64,000 nucleotides of DNA. Origin: Nocardiopsis sp. ATB16-24 (lineage in GTDB: Bacteria; Actinomycetota; Actinomycetes; Streptosporangiales; Streptosporangiaceae). The position numbers and the translations under genes were made by a program. The DNA lies in contig NZ_JASCXJ010000013.1 in assembly GCF_030271535.1 (NCBI RefSeq), positions 103,182 through 167,181 of the forward strand, given 5' to 3'. A model generated the notes under the pieces. That model was not told the origin of the DNA. It worked only from the letters and a program-made list of their open reading frames with translations, and searched no databases. Below, piece after piece: positions 1-8,763 of the stretch (position 1 is its first letter; each line of letters opens with the position of its first letter).

Positions 1-1
1 C

Positions 2-1441
2 GCGGGTACGGCCGTCGCCTTGATGGCCACGACCGTGTGGGCCACCGTCTCCCTGGTCGACTTCGGTGGGCCCCAGCCCGAGGAGATGTTCCCGGGCAAC
101 GCGATCGCCTTCGCCAAGCTCGACCTGTCGATCGACGGCTCCCAGGCGATGGAGCTGATCCAGTTCGTGGACCGGCTTCCGGACGAGATCACCGAGGAGA
201 TGGACCAGCCGGACGACGACATGACGGACCTCTTCGCCGAGGGGTTCGTCGGGCTCTTTCCCGAGGCCGACCAGTCCGACGTCGAGGAGTGGATCGGCCG
301 GCGGGTGGGCGCCGCCGTATGGCCCGCCAGCGGTGCCGCCGAGGTCAGCGAGGGAGCGGGTGTGTCCGTGGCCATCGCGCTCGCGGTGGACGACGAGCGT
401 CTGGCCCACGAGGAGTTCGAGGCGCTGAGCCGCGCCCACGACGACCTGTACTTCGAGGTGGTCGACGACTTCGTCCTGCTCGCCCCCTCCGAAGCCGCTT
501 TGGAGGACCTGCGGGCGCAGGTCGACGAGCACGGCTCCCTGGACGATTCGGACGTCTTCTCCGGGGACATGGCCGATCTGCCCGGTGGCAGCCTGGCCGT
601 GGGTTGGGCCGACTACGAGCGCATGTTGCAGGTCGAGGAGATCGCCCGTGAGATCGGGGCGGAGGTACTCGCCGAGACCAGTGAGATGAGCGGCCGGGCG
701 ACGGCGTCCCTACGGGTGGACGGCGACTACCTGGAGGCGAGGATGGACGTCTTCGACTTCGTCGTGGACGGCACCGACATGGCGTGGCTGGCCGCGACCC
801 CCGGTACGAGTGTGGCGGCGTTGGAGTCCCTGCCCGAGAGCACGATCATGGCCTTCGGCGCCAGTGGCCTGGACACCGCTCTGGCCGACGCCTACGAGGG
901 CCATGACCTCCCGTTCGTGACCAGCAGCGGCCAGAGGGAGGAGTTGGAGCGCGAGTTCAACAGGATGGGCGCCCCGTTGCCGGACGGTTTCACCCAGCTG
1001 CTGGGCTCCTCCACCGCGTTCGGTGTCACCGACATCGACCTGGAGGGTTTCTTCGGTTCCTCCTACGGCGGTGGAGAGGAACTGTCCTTCCAGTACCGTG
1101 CGGTCGGCGGCGACGAGACGGTTCTGGGCGAGGTCGTGGAGAGCATGATCGCCGACCCCTACGCCACCCCTCCGGGGGTGAACACCGATGGCGACGCCGT
1201 GGTGGTGTCCCGGGGAAGCAGCGCCACCGGACGCCTGGGCGACGACGTGGTCTTCCAGCAGACCATGCAGGAGATGGACGACGCCGTGGTCGCCGGGTTC
1301 TTCGACATGCGCGGGGTGTTGACCGACTCCGATGTGCGGGACCCCGACCAGTGGGGGGCCCTGGGGTTGGCTTTGAGCGTCACCGAGGAGGGACGGCGCA
1401 CCAGCCTCGAACTACGGTGGGCGCCCAGCGGCGGCGCGTAG
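2..1441 (+). CDS. DUF3352 family membrane-anchored protein, 5' truncated by window edge
   Basis: The frame is open from base 2, so the real start lies left of the window; 479 codons and a TAG stop are visible. The first ~20 visible residues form a hydrophobic segment, followed directly by a long acidic region, so the protein looks like a single-pass membrane protein with its body outside the membrane. The sequence 'FPGNAIAFAKLDLSIDGSQ' and the alternating mixed-charge body resemble actinobacterial DUF3352 proteins, which have no established function. The missing N-terminus is probably a cytoplasmic, proline/glycine-rich tail, as is common in that family (inference). It converges with the ABC transporter operon downstream, across a GC hairpin at 1484-1505. 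Confidence 0.75.
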   Translation, partial: AGTAVALMATTVWATVSLVDFGGPQPEEMFPGNAIAFAKLDLSIDGSQAMELIQFVDRLPDEITEEMDQPDDDMTDLFAEGFVGLFPEADQSDVEEWIGRRVGAAVWPASGAAEVSEGAGVSVAIALAVDDERLAHEEFEALSRAHDDLYFEVVDDFVLLAPSEAALEDLRAQVDEHGSLDDSDVFSGDMADLPGGSLAVGWADYERMLQVEEIAREIGAEVLAETSEMSGRATASLRVDGDYLEARMDVFDFVVDGTDMAWLAATPGTSVAALESLPESTIMAFGASGLDTALADAYEGHDLPFVTSSGQREELEREFNRMGAPLPDGFTQLLGSSTAFGVTDIDLEGFFGSSYGGGEELSFQYRAVGGDETVLGEVVESMIADPYATPPGVNTDGDAVVVSRGSSATGRLGDDVVFQQTMQEMDDAVVAGFFDMRGVLTDSDVRDPDQWGALGLALSVTEEGRRTSLELRWAPSGGA

Positions 1442-1483
1442 CCGTACACCGGTAGGGGCACGGTAGGCATCGGGGCGGGGAGG

Positions 1484-1505
1484 CCGGGGGCCTTCCCGCC
1501 CCCGG
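1484..1505. terminator. Bidirectional hairpin between convergent genes
   Basis: CCGGGGGC - six-base loop - GCCCCCGG, an 8-bp perfect stem between the DUF3352 gene (+) and the ABC permease (-). There is no long T-tract, as is usual in high-GC actinomycetes. Confidence 0.5.
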
Positions 1506-1540
1506 TCCTTCCCGGCCGGACCGAGGACCGCCGGTACGGC

Positions 1541-2365
1541 TCAGTCGACGACGCGGCGGCGCATCTGGAACGCGGCCAGGAACCACATCAGGACGATGAA
1601 GCCCAACAGCACGCCGACGTGCACCAACGCCGAACCGGCGTCCATCCCGCCGAAGACCGCTCCCCGGATCAGCTCGACCGCGTGGTAGAGAGGATTGGCC
1701 ATGGCCGCGGTCTGCACCCAGTCGGGCAGTTCGGTGAGCGGGAAGAACGTGCCCGCCACCAGGAACAGCGGGGTGAACAGGCCGCTGAACACGTAGTCCA
1801 TGGACCGTACCGAGCTGATCACCGCGGAGATCCAGATGCCGAAGAGGGCGAAGGCGAACCCCGCGACGAAGGCCACGAACGGCACCAGGAGCATGCCGAG
1901 GCCGGGGCGCAGACCGAACCCGACCGCCACGAGCAGTGGTACGCATCCGTAGACGCCCGAGCGCATCGCCAACCACAGCGCCTCACCGGTCACGAGCTCG
2001 CGCACGTCCACGGGCGCGGCGAGGATGCCCTCGTAGGTGTGCAGGAAACGGCGTTTGATGAAGGTGTTGATGACGGCGGGCATCATCGACTGGAACATGA
2101 CCGACACCGCCACGATGCCGGTACCGAGGAAGTCGATGTAGCTGTACCCGGCCAGGGTTCCGATGAGGGCGCCCATACCGAAGCCGAAGCACAGCAGGTA
2201 GAGGGTCGGCTCGACCACCGCGGCGAAGGTGGTCGCCCGCCAGGACTGGCCGTACAGGATCCACTCGCGGGCGATGACGCCCATGACCGCGTCGGCCTCG
2301 AACCGGCCCGGACGCGCGTGGACCTCCGGCCGGGCGTCCTCACGGGCCTGCTGTCGAAGGTTCAC
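1541..2365 (-). CDS. ABC-2 type transporter permease (NodJ/DrrB-like)
   Basis: 274 residues, the usual length for a single-chain ABC-2 permease. About six hydrophobic segments follow a ~45-residue cytoplasmic N-terminus, and the C-terminus ends in a short basic tail (FQMRRRVVD). The segment 'KRRFLHTYEGILAAPV' matches the conserved cytoplasmic loop of NodJ/DrrB exporters that contacts the ATPase. The GTG start at 2365 is chosen because it overlaps the TGA of the ATPase gene by four bases (GTGA), implying translational coupling; an internal ATG at residue 28 is an alternative. With its partner it should form an exporter in the plasma membrane. The substrate cannot be read from sequence; NodIJ exports a lipo-oligosaccharide and DrrAB an anthracycline. 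Confidence 0.9.
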   Translation of the reverse strand: MNLRQQAREDARPEVHARPGRFEADAVMGVIAREWILYGQSWRATTFAAVVEPTLYLLCFGFGMGALIGTLAGYSYIDFLGTGIVAVSVMFQSMMPAVINTFIKRRFLHTYEGILAAPVDVRELVTGEALWLAMRSGVYGCVPLLVAVGFGLRPGLGMLLVPFVAFVAGFAFALFGIWISAVISSVRSMDYVFSGLFTPLFLVAGTFFPLTELPDWVQTAAMANPLYHAVELIRGAVFGGMDAGSALVHVGVLLGFIVLMWFLAAFQMRRRVVD

Positions 2366-3333
2366 TCCACTGTCTCCCCTGTGAGGGTGACGAACACGTC
2401 TTCGAGGTTGGCGGCCCGGCGTTGTGGGACGCCCAGCCGGTCGCGCAGGGAGTCGGGCAGCTTCTCCGCGCGCAGGACCGACACGGTGGTGCCGGTCCTG
2501 CGAGTGGTGAAACCGTGGCCGTGGACGAGGGCCTCGAAGGCACTCGTCCCCTCCGGGCCCGGCTGGTACTCCTCCACCGTGGTGCCCGCGTAGGTGGCGA
2601 CGAGGTCGGCGGGGGCTCCGCGTTCGACGATCCTGCCCCCGGCCATGAGCGCCACCTCGTCGGAGAGGCGCTCGGCCTCCTCGATGTAGTGCGTGGACAT
2701 CAGGACGGTGACGCCCTCCTCCCGCAGGGCGGAGATGACCCCCCACAGGTCCTGGCGCACCTGCGGGTCCAGTCCCACGGTGGGCTCGTCCATGAGGACC
2801 AGTTCGGGCCGGTGCAGCAGGGCGCGGACGATGAGCAGTCGACGTCGCATGCCCCCTGACAGATCGTCCACCTGGGTCGCGCCCCGGTCGGAGAGCTGGG
2901 CCAGCCGCATGGCCCGGGCGATCGCCTCCCGACGCCGGTGGCGAGGAACCCGGTAGAGGTAGGAGAACATCCGCAGGTTCTGCTCGACGGTGAGCTCCTC
3001 GTCGAGGTTGTCGTGTTGGGGGACGACGCCCATGCGGGCGCGCACCCACTTGGACTCGGCGGGAACCTCGTGGCCGAGGATGCGGATCTGGCCCTCGTCG
3101 GCCAGGGACTGGGCGGTGAGCATCCGCATGGTGGTGGACTTGCCCGCGCCGTTGGGCCCGAGGAGGCCGAGGACGACTCCCTGGGGCACGTCCAGGTCGA
3201 GTCCGTCCACGGCGGTCAAGGAGCCGAAGCGCTTGACGACGCCCCGGAGCAGCAGCGCGGGCACGGCCGGCGCCTCGTCCGGAGTCTTGGTGGCGCTCCC
3301 GCTGGGGCCGCGACCGAGGCCATGTGTGGTCAT
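2362..3333 (-). CDS. ABC transporter ATP-binding protein (NodI/DrrA-like)
   Basis: 323 residues. After a ~25-residue variable N-terminus the nucleotide-binding domain shows Walker A GPNGAGKST (about 59-67), the Q-loop stretch VVPQHDNLDEELT (about 103-115) typical of the NodI/DrrA subfamily, signature LSGGM (158-162), Walker B LVLMDEP with catalytic Glu183, and the switch His in STHY (~215). The C-terminal ~80 residues are the regulatory extension of this subfamily. The ATG at 3333 is preferred to one 20 codons upstream because the extra residues are uncharacteristic. First gene of a two-gene operon whose permease overlaps its stop. It energises export; the cargo is unknown. Confidence 0.92.
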   Translation of the reverse strand: MTTHGLGRGPSGSATKTPDEAPAVPALLLRGVVKRFGSLTAVDGLDLDVPQGVVLGLLGPNGAGKSTTMRMLTAQSLADEGQIRILGHEVPAESKWVRARMGVVPQHDNLDEELTVEQNLRMFSYLYRVPRHRRREAIARAMRLAQLSDRGATQVDDLSGGMRRRLLIVRALLHRPELVLMDEPTVGLDPQVRQDLWGVISALREEGVTVLMSTHYIEEAERLSDEVALMAGGRIVERGAPADLVATYAGTTVEEYQPGPEGTSAFEALVHGHGFTTRRTGTTVSVLRAEKLPDSLRDRLGVPQRRAANLEDVFVTLTGETVE

Positions 3334-3589
3334 TGGCCCACGGTAGACGCCGGGGAGGACGCTTTTCCACCGGTTTTCGTCCCGTACCGGCAAACGTGGG
3401 GTTCCGCTGACAAGCCTTCACTCTCGGCCTGGGACTCCCGTCCGGCATGGTCCCGGCGGGTGGGGTCGTCACCGGGTGGGCCTCTCTCGGAAGGGGCCCG
3501 ACACGCGCGGGGAACATCCCGTCGGGGTCACGACCGTCCCGGGCGCGGGGACCGCCGTGCCGGACCTCCCCCGGCGAAGGGGGCTCCCT

Positions 3590-3595
3590 TAGTGT
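3590..3595 (+). promoter_or_regulatory. Candidate -10 element for leaderless DUF1707 gene
   Basis: TAGTGT (TANNNT) lies seven bases before the GTG start at 3603, so transcription would begin at or next to the start codon. No purine-rich ribosome binding site precedes the GTG, which agrees with a leaderless mRNA. Confidence 0.4.
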
Positions 3596-3602
3596 TGGCG
3601 GT

Positions 3603-4205
3603 GTGAGTGAGCAAGTTCCCCCCGAGCGGCTCCGCGCCTCCGACACCGACCGTGAACGTGTTCTGAGGGTTCTGCGCGACGCCACCGCGGACGGCCGCTT
3701 GGACCTGGAGGAGTTCGAGGAGCGCTCGTCCCGGGTGCACGAGGCCCGTTTCCTGGGCGACCTGCCCGAGGTCACCGCCGACCTGTTGCCCGTCGAGCAG
3801 CAGCCCATCCGGCTGGACCCGCAGCCCGCCCTCGGGGTGTTCGGCGCGGTCGAGCGCAAGGGTCGCTGGGTGGCCTACCCGAACGAACACGTGGTGGCCT
3901 TCGTCGGCCGTGTCGAGATGGACATGCGCGAGGCGCTGCTCATGCACAATCACCACCGGATGACCGTGACGGCGGTCCTGGGCCGAGTGGAGATCGATGT
4001 TCCCGAGGGCGTCGAGGTACGGCTGAAGGGTTGGTCGTTCCTGGGCAGGCGGGGCACCACGGCCCGTCGTTCGGACATGTCCCGTCCCCCCGTGTTGGAG
4101 ATCGACGGTTTCTCGCTCTTCGGAGTGGTGCGCGTACGCGCGCCCAGGCGTCGGCGTCTGCTCGACCGGTGGCGTCGGGAGCGACGGCGCGGCATCGGCT
4201 CCTGA
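3603..4205 (+). CDS. DUF1707 domain protein with LiaF-like C-terminal region
   Basis: 200 residues with no membrane segment. Residues ~9-60 carry the DUF1707 pattern: 'LRASDTDRERVLRVLRDA' followed by 'GRLDLEEFEER' and 'LPEVTADL', a small helical SHOCT-like module found in actinobacterial regulators and membrane proteins. Residues ~75-175 contain repeats of the form V-x-G-x-V-E-[IM]-D-x (FVGRVEMDM, VLGRVEIDV, LFGVVRVRA), the beta-rich arrangement of the C-terminal domain of LiaF-type cell-wall stress proteins. The GTG at 3603 is chosen because the frame upstream is atypical and a -10-like TAGTGT sits just before it. The function is not established; a role in envelope sensing or binding is only a family-level inference. 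Confidence 0.8.
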   Translation: MSEQVPPERLRASDTDRERVLRVLRDATADGRLDLEEFEERSSRVHEARFLGDLPEVTADLLPVEQQPIRLDPQPALGVFGAVERKGRWVAYPNEHVVAFVGRVEMDMREALLMHNHHRMTVTAVLGRVEIDVPEGVEVRLKGWSFLGRRGTTARRSDMSRPPVLEIDGFSLFGVVRVRAPRRRRLLDRWRRERRRGIGS

Positions 4206-4422
4206 ACCGGGTCCCGCGGGGGGCGTGGGTCCACGGTCCTCGGGGCGCCTCCTCGTCCGCGTCCGACCGCCCCGCGCAACACACGGACGGTCCTGGGGTA
4301 CGGCGGTCCCTCGCTGTCAACATGATGCGCGCAACATCGCCAACCCAGGGTGAGGTGGTGGTGTGCTCCCCTGCGTCTGGCAGGCTGGGGGGCACAGGTT
4401 TTCCCAGGAGAGATGGGGTGCA

Positions 4423-5820
4423 ATGAGCGAGTTCCGTATCGAGCACGACTCGATGGGTGAGATCAGGGTCCCGGCCGAGGCCAGGTGGCGTGCCCAGACG
4501 CAGCGTGCCATCGAGAACTTCCCGATCTCCGGTCAGGGCCTCGAGGACGCCCACATCGCCGCTCTGGGTCAGATCAAGGCCGCCGCGGCCAAGGTCAACG
4601 CCGAACTCGGTGTGATCAGCGACGAGATCGGCAGGGCCGTGCGCGAGGCCGCGCTGGAGGTGGCGGAGGGCAAGTGGAACGACCAGTTCCCCATCGACGT
4701 CTTCCAGACCGGTTCGGGCACCTCCAGCAACATGAACACCAACGAGGTCGTGGCGTCCCTGGCCACCGAGCGTCTGGGCGCTCCGGTGCACCCCAATGAC
4801 CACGTCAACGCCTCGCAGTCGTCCAACGACGTGTTCCCCTCCTCCATCCACATCGCCGCCACCTCGGCCGTCCTGAACGACCTGATCCCGGCGCTGCGTC
4901 ACCTGGAGCAGGAGCTGGCCCGTAAGGCGACCGAGTTCTCCTCCGTGGTCAAGAGCGGCCGCACGCACCTGATGGACGCCACCCCGGTCACCCTGGGTCA
5001 GGAGTTCGCCGGATACGCCGCCCAGGTCCGCTTCGGTGTGGAGCGTATGGAGGCCGTCCTGCCGCGCGTGGCCGAGCTGCCGTTGGGCGGGACCGCCGTC
5101 GGCACCGGTATCAACACTCCCGAGGGCTTCTCCGCCCGGGTCATCGCCGAGATCGCCGAGAACACCGGTCTGCCCCTGACCGAGGCGCGCGACCACTTCG
5201 AGGCGCAGGGCGCCCGCGACGGTCTGGTCGAGCTCTCCGGCCAGCTGCGGACCATCGCGGTCGGCTTCGCCAAGATCGCCAACGACATCCGTTGGATGGG
5301 CTCGGGGCCGACCGCGGGTCTGGGCGAGGTCCTGCTGCCCGACCTCCAGCCCGGTTCCTCGATCATGCCGGGCAAGGTCAACCCGGTTCTGTGCGAGACC
5401 ATGCTCCAGGTCTCCTCGCAGGTCGTCGGGAACGACGCCGCGGTGGCCTTCGGCGGTGCCAGCGGCAACTTCGAGCTGAACGTGCAACTGCCGATGATGG
5501 CCCGTAACGTGCTGGAGTCGATCCGCCTGCTGGCCAACGTCTCGCGTGTGTTCGCCGACCGTTGCGTGGCCGGGATCGAGGCCGACGTCGAGCAGTGCCG
5601 CGTCTACGCCGAGTCCTCGCCGTCGATCGTCACGCCGCTCAACCGCTACATCGGCTACGAGGAGGCCGCCAAGGTCGCCAAGCAGTCGCTGAAGGAGAAG
5701 AAGACCATCCGCGAGGTGGTCATCGAGCGTGGCTACGTCAAGGACGGCAGGCTCACCGAGGCCCAGCTGGACGAGGCCCTCGACGTGCTGAAGATGACCA
5801 ACTCCCGGCAGTCCCGGTAG
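4423..5820 (+). CDS. fumC: Class II fumarate hydratase
   Basis: 465 residues, normal for the heat-stable iron-independent fumarase that interconverts fumarate and L-malate in the TCA cycle. It carries the substrate-binding [11 protein letters not shown] (~97-107), [14 protein letters not shown], the catalytic-region [14 protein letters not shown] (~184), and the fumarase/aspartase signature [11 protein letters not shown] (~310-320) with its flexible Ser loop. The ATG at 4423 has a purine-rich CAGGAGAGA about ten bases upstream; an ATG 20 codons earlier lacks support. It is monocistronic by appearance, ending in two strong hairpins. Its position next to phoH2/uppS matches fum (Rv1098c) in M. 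tuberculosis. Confidence 0.97.
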   Translation: MSEFRIEHDSMGEIRVPAEARWRAQTQRAIENFPISGQGLEDAHIAALGQIKAAAAKVNAELGVISDEIGRAVREAALEVAEGKWNDQFPIDVFQTGSGTSSNMNTNEVVASLATERLGAPVHPNDHVNASQSSNDVFPSSIHIAATSAVLNDLIPALRHLEQELARKATEFSSVVKSGRTHLMDATPVTLGQEFAGYAAQVRFGVERMEAVLPRVAELPLGGTAVGTGINTPEGFSARVIAEIAENTGLPLTEARDHFEAQGARDGLVELSGQLRTIAVGFAKIANDIRWMGSGPTAGLGEVLLPDLQPGSSIMPGKVNPVLCETMLQVSSQVVGNDAAVAFGGASGNFELNVQLPMMARNVLESIRLLANVSRVFADRCVAGIEADVEQCRVYAESSPSIVTPLNRYIGYEEAAKVAKQSLKEKKTIREVVIERGYVKDGRLTEAQLDEALDVLKMTNSRQSR

Positions 5821-5832
5821 GCGACGCGGTAC

Positions 5833-5913
5833 GGCGGTCGGTTCCGGAGACCGACCGCCCCGGCCGGAAACGACCACGGGGCACCTCGCGCATGCGCGGG
5901 GTGCCCCGTGGTC
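5833..5913 (+). terminator. Tandem hairpins after fumC
   Basis: Two consecutive inverted repeats: GGCGGTCGGT/ACCGACCGCC (5833-5859, 7-base loop) and GACCACGGGGCACC/GGTGCCCCGTGGTC (5872-5913) enclosing CGCGCATGCGCG. They begin 12 bases after the fumC stop, so they probably end its transcript. Confidence 0.65.
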
Positions 5914-5996
5914 GGTCGAGGAACCTTCCGCGTGGGGGAAGCGTCCGACATTCTTGAACAGAGCACCAGAAAGGCCCGCCTTCGAGAGGGCAGTAC

Positions 5997-7916
5997 ATGT
6001 CGAGCAACAGCGACAGTGAACGTATCGTCGCGGACCGCTACATCCTGCGGCGTGAACTCGGACGCGGCGGTATGGGCGTGGTCTGGGAGGCCTTCGACCC
6101 CGCCCTGGACCGCGTCGTCGCGATCAAACAGGTGCTCCTCCCCGACCACTTCACCGACTCCGAGCGCCGGGACGCACACGCCCGGGTCCGGCGGGAGGCC
6201 CGGTCGGCGGCGCGGATCAGCCACCCCACCGTGATCACCATCCACGACGTCTTCGAGTACGCGGGCGACCCGTGGGTGGTCATGGAACTGGTCGAGGGCG
6301 GTTCCCTCCAGGACCGGCTCAACGAGCGGGGCGCCCTGCCGGTGGAGGAGGTCGCCGAGATCGCCGAGTCCCTGCTCAAGGCGGTGCAGGCGGCGAACGC
6401 GGTCGGAGTCCTGCACCGGGACATCAAGCCGGGGAACATCATGATGTCCCTGGACGGCAGGGTGATCCTCACCGACTTCGGCATCGCCACGATGGAGGGC
6501 GGGCCGAGCATCACCCGTACCGGTGCGCTGATCGGCTCCCCCGAGTACATGCCACCGGAACGGTTGGAGGGCGGCCCGGCCGAGCACAGGGGCGACCTGT
6601 GGAGTATCGGAGTGACCCTGTTCGCGGCGGTGGAGGGCACCTCCCCGTTCCGCCGGGACAGCCTCACGGCGGCGATCGCCGCCGTGATCTCGGCGCCCCT
6701 GCCTCCCATGACCCGTGCCGGATGGCTGGAACCGGTCATCCTGGGGTTGTTGGAGCGTGATCCGGACCGGCGACCGACCGTGGACCAGGCGCTGTCCATG
6801 CTGCGTGAGAACCGCGGTCCGGGGGGCGGCAGCGGTCCGCAGAGCGCCTTTCACCCGCCGAGCGTCGGACGTCCCGGGACCAGGCCCTTGGAGGGCCACC
6901 CCTACTCACGGACCGCACCGCCGCCGCCCCCGTCTCCCACCGGCCCCGTGGGCGGGGTCACCGGCGTCCACGGGGCGGCGGAGTCCACAGGACCGTACAG
7001 GCCGACCGGTCCGACCGGGCCGATGACCCCTGCGACGCCCTTCCCTCCGGGGCACCGCCACCCTGCGGCCCCTCCTTACCACCAGCGGTCGATGCACTCG
7101 GCGGGACACGGCTTTCCGGGCGGCCCGCACGGTCCCGGTCCCACCACGGGACCACTCCCCCCAGGTGGCCCCGAGGGCTCGGGAAGCGGCAAGGTGCTCC
7201 TGGGTGTGGGCGCCGGAGCGGTGGCGGTGCTGCTGCTCGTCACGGTCGTGACCGTGGCCCTCCTCCGCTCGTCGGGGGAGTCCGTGGACGAGTCCTCCAC
7301 CCTGGGCTTCCCTCCCCAGACCGCGGCTCCTCCGGCGGAACCCTCCGCCGACGGAGGTGACCAGGTCGACGCCGGCGACAACGATGGCGAGCGGGACGAT
7401 GAGCGGTCGGAGAGCGCCGATCCACCCTCCTACGACGACATGGAGGGCTTTCGGTCCCAGTGGTTCTCCCTGGAGTACCCGCAGGACTGGCAGGTCGACG
7501 ACAGTCGGATCGACGAGACACTGGTGGTGTTCATCGCCCCGGGCAACGACCACCAGGTGTGGGTGACCGGGTGGACGGAGGAGGAGTTCACCGGGAGCAG
7601 CGCGGAGTACCTGCGGGAGACCAAGGGCGGCACCGACGTGGACGGGGACGTCACGACCGGCTTCAGGGAGTTGGAGCTGGAGGAGTTCGACGACGGCGAC
7701 TTCCAGGACGGTTGGGACGTCGCCCTGATGGAGGCCGACCTCACCAACGACACCTGGAGGTCCCCCGAACGCCGCTTCTGGGCCTACGCGGTCAGTCTGG
7801 ACCACCAGGGCAGCCGAGTGTTCTACCTGGTCAGCGTGAACGTCCCCCGTGAGGACGCCGACTACTACGACGACCTGCACGAAGACGTCATGGAGACGTT
7901 CAACCCCCACCTGTGA
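5997..7916 (+). CDS. Receptor-type serine/threonine protein kinase
   Basis: 639 residues. The N-terminal kinase domain (~13-265) has the glycine loop GRGGMGVV, catalytic-lysine segment VVAIKQV (~43), catalytic loop HRDIKPGN (~140-147), DFG (~161) and APE-like MPPER. A ~130-residue Pro/Gly/His-rich linker leads to one membrane helix (~400-424), then a ~210-residue acidic extracellular domain. The outer domain is not PASTA; its motif QWFSLEYPQDWQVDD recalls PsbP-like or unnamed sensor domains of actinobacterial kinases. A GAGAGG sequence precedes the ATG. It stands alone between fumC and the convergent transglycosylase-like genes, with no phosphatase or obvious substrate beside it. The ligand is unknown. 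Confidence 0.92.
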   Translation: MSSNSDSERIVADRYILRRELGRGGMGVVWEAFDPALDRVVAIKQVLLPDHFTDSERRDAHARVRREARSAARISHPTVITIHDVFEYAGDPWVVMELVEGGSLQDRLNERGALPVEEVAEIAESLLKAVQAANAVGVLHRDIKPGNIMMSLDGRVILTDFGIATMEGGPSITRTGALIGSPEYMPPERLEGGPAEHRGDLWSIGVTLFAAVEGTSPFRRDSLTAAIAAVISAPLPPMTRAGWLEPVILGLLERDPDRRPTVDQALSMLRENRGPGGGSGPQSAFHPPSVGRPGTRPLEGHPYSRTAPPPPPSPTGPVGGVTGVHGAAESTGPYRPTGPTGPMTPATPFPPGHRHPAAPPYHQRSMHSAGHGFPGGPHGPGPTTGPLPPGGPEGSGSGKVLLGVGAGAVAVLLLVTVVTVALLRSSGESVDESSTLGFPPQTAAPPAEPSADGGDQVDAGDNDGERDDERSESADPPSYDDMEGFRSQWFSLEYPQDWQVDDSRIDETLVVFIAPGNDHQVWVTGWTEEEFTGSSAEYLRETKGGTDVDGDVTTGFRELELEEFDDGDFQDGWDVALMEADLTNDTWRSPERRFWAYAVSLDHQGSRVFYLVSVNVPREDADYYDDLHEDVMETFNPHL

Positions 7917-7955
7917 GCCCGGCCCCTCGGATCGACGGCGTCCTCAGGGGAGAAG

Positions 7956-7989
7956 GGGAACGGCCCCCGCTGTCGCGGAGGCCGTTCCC
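7956..7989. terminator. Bidirectional hairpin between kinase and SLT-like gene
   Basis: GGGAACGGCC/GGCCGTTCCC with an inner CCGC/GCGG stem, lying between convergent genes. Confidence 0.6.
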
Positions 7990-8051
7990 GGGTCCGTCAG
8001 GACCCTGTGAGGAGATGTCCCTCGGATCGACGGATCCGATGGGAGGGCGGC

Positions 8052-8720
8052 TCAGTACCAGCCGACGGACTGGGAGTGGGCCCAGGCGCCACAGGGGGTG
8101 CCGTAGCGGCCCTTGATGTAGTCGATGCCCCAGGCGATCTGGGTCGCCGGGTTGGTCTGCCAGTCATCGCCGTGGGTGGCCATCTTGTTACCCGGCAGAG
8201 ACTGCGGAATGCCGTAGGCACCCGAACTGGGGTTCTGAGCCGTGTGGTTCCAGTTGCTCTCCTTCTCCCACAGAGGCTCAAGGCAACCGTGGAACTGGTC
8301 GGCGCCCCAACCCTCGGCGAGGACCATCTCCAGGGCGATGCCCTTGGGATCCCCGGAGAAGACGGGAGCCTCCGGCTCCTCCTCCTCTTCCTCCTCTTCC
8401 TCCTCCTCGATATCGGTCCCGTCGGCCTGGGCCGTGGTGATTCCGGCGCCGCGGGCCGAGTCACGCTCTTCCTGGGCCTGCTCGCGCAGGATCTGAAGCT
8501 CTTCCGGGCTCAGCTGCTCGGCGAAGAAGGAATCCTCTCCGGCTTCGCTGTCGGCTGCGGTGTCCTCGGTTTCCTCGGTGTCCGGCAGAGCGGCGTTGGC
8601 CGCCATGTCCGGATCGACACTGTCATCCGCGAAAGCGGAGACCGCGAAGGTCGCACCAGCGACGAGGGTTGCCGCACCGACCGCCGCCGTACTGCGCAGC
8701 GACATTCGGTTGAGTAGCAC
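8052..8720 (-). CDS. Secreted transglycosylase-like (SLT/Rpf-type) protein, copy A
   Basis: 222 residues: signal peptide (~1-30, ending AVSAFA), an acidic low-complexity linker with a run of eleven Glu near residue ~125, and a C-terminal ~80-residue domain containing WEKESNWNHTAQNPSSGAYGIPQ and two Cys. The Glu in EKESNW and the GAYGIPQ stretch are the hallmarks of the lysozyme/SLT/Rpf fold that cleaves peptidoglycan. The GTG at 8720 is chosen because GGGAAAGG lies five bases upstream; the ATG five codons later also gives a complete signal peptide. It follows copy B by 43 bases on the same strand, so the two are likely one transcript, and it shares a 185-bp identical tract with it. Likely role: peptidoglycan remodelling at the cell surface. 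Confidence 0.85.
   Translation of the reverse strand: MLLNRMSLRSTAAVGAATLVAGATFAVSAFADDSVDPDMAANAALPDTEETEDTAADSEAGEDSFFAEQLSPEELQILREQAQEERDSARGAGITTAQADGTDIEEEEEEEEEEEPEAPVFSGDPKGIALEMVLAEGWGADQFHGCLEPLWEKESNWNHTAQNPSSGAYGIPQSLPGNKMATHGDDWQTNPATQIAWGIDYIKGRYGTPCGAWAHSQSVGWY
8101..8285 (-). repeat. 185-bp identical direct repeat, copy A
   Basis: Base-for-base identical by eye to 8813-8997 (offset 712). It covers the core of the SLT-like domain, while sequence on both sides diverges, suggesting gene conversion or recent partial duplication between the paralogues. Confidence 0.9.
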
Positions 8721-8763
8721 GATTGCCTTTCCCAAGAGGGGGTCATTGGCGGGGAAAGTCCTA

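Noticed and set aside
1541..3859. A single 772-codon minus-strand frame through the ABC permease and beyond
   Set aside because: Only the last 274 codons encode the permease; the rest is the wrong frame of the ATPase gene and upstream DNA. The GTGA overlap marks the real start.
3940..5877. Long 645-codon frame antisense to fumC
   Set aside because: A mirror of fumC codon structure in a high-GC genome; it has no ribosome site or family, and fumC is certain.
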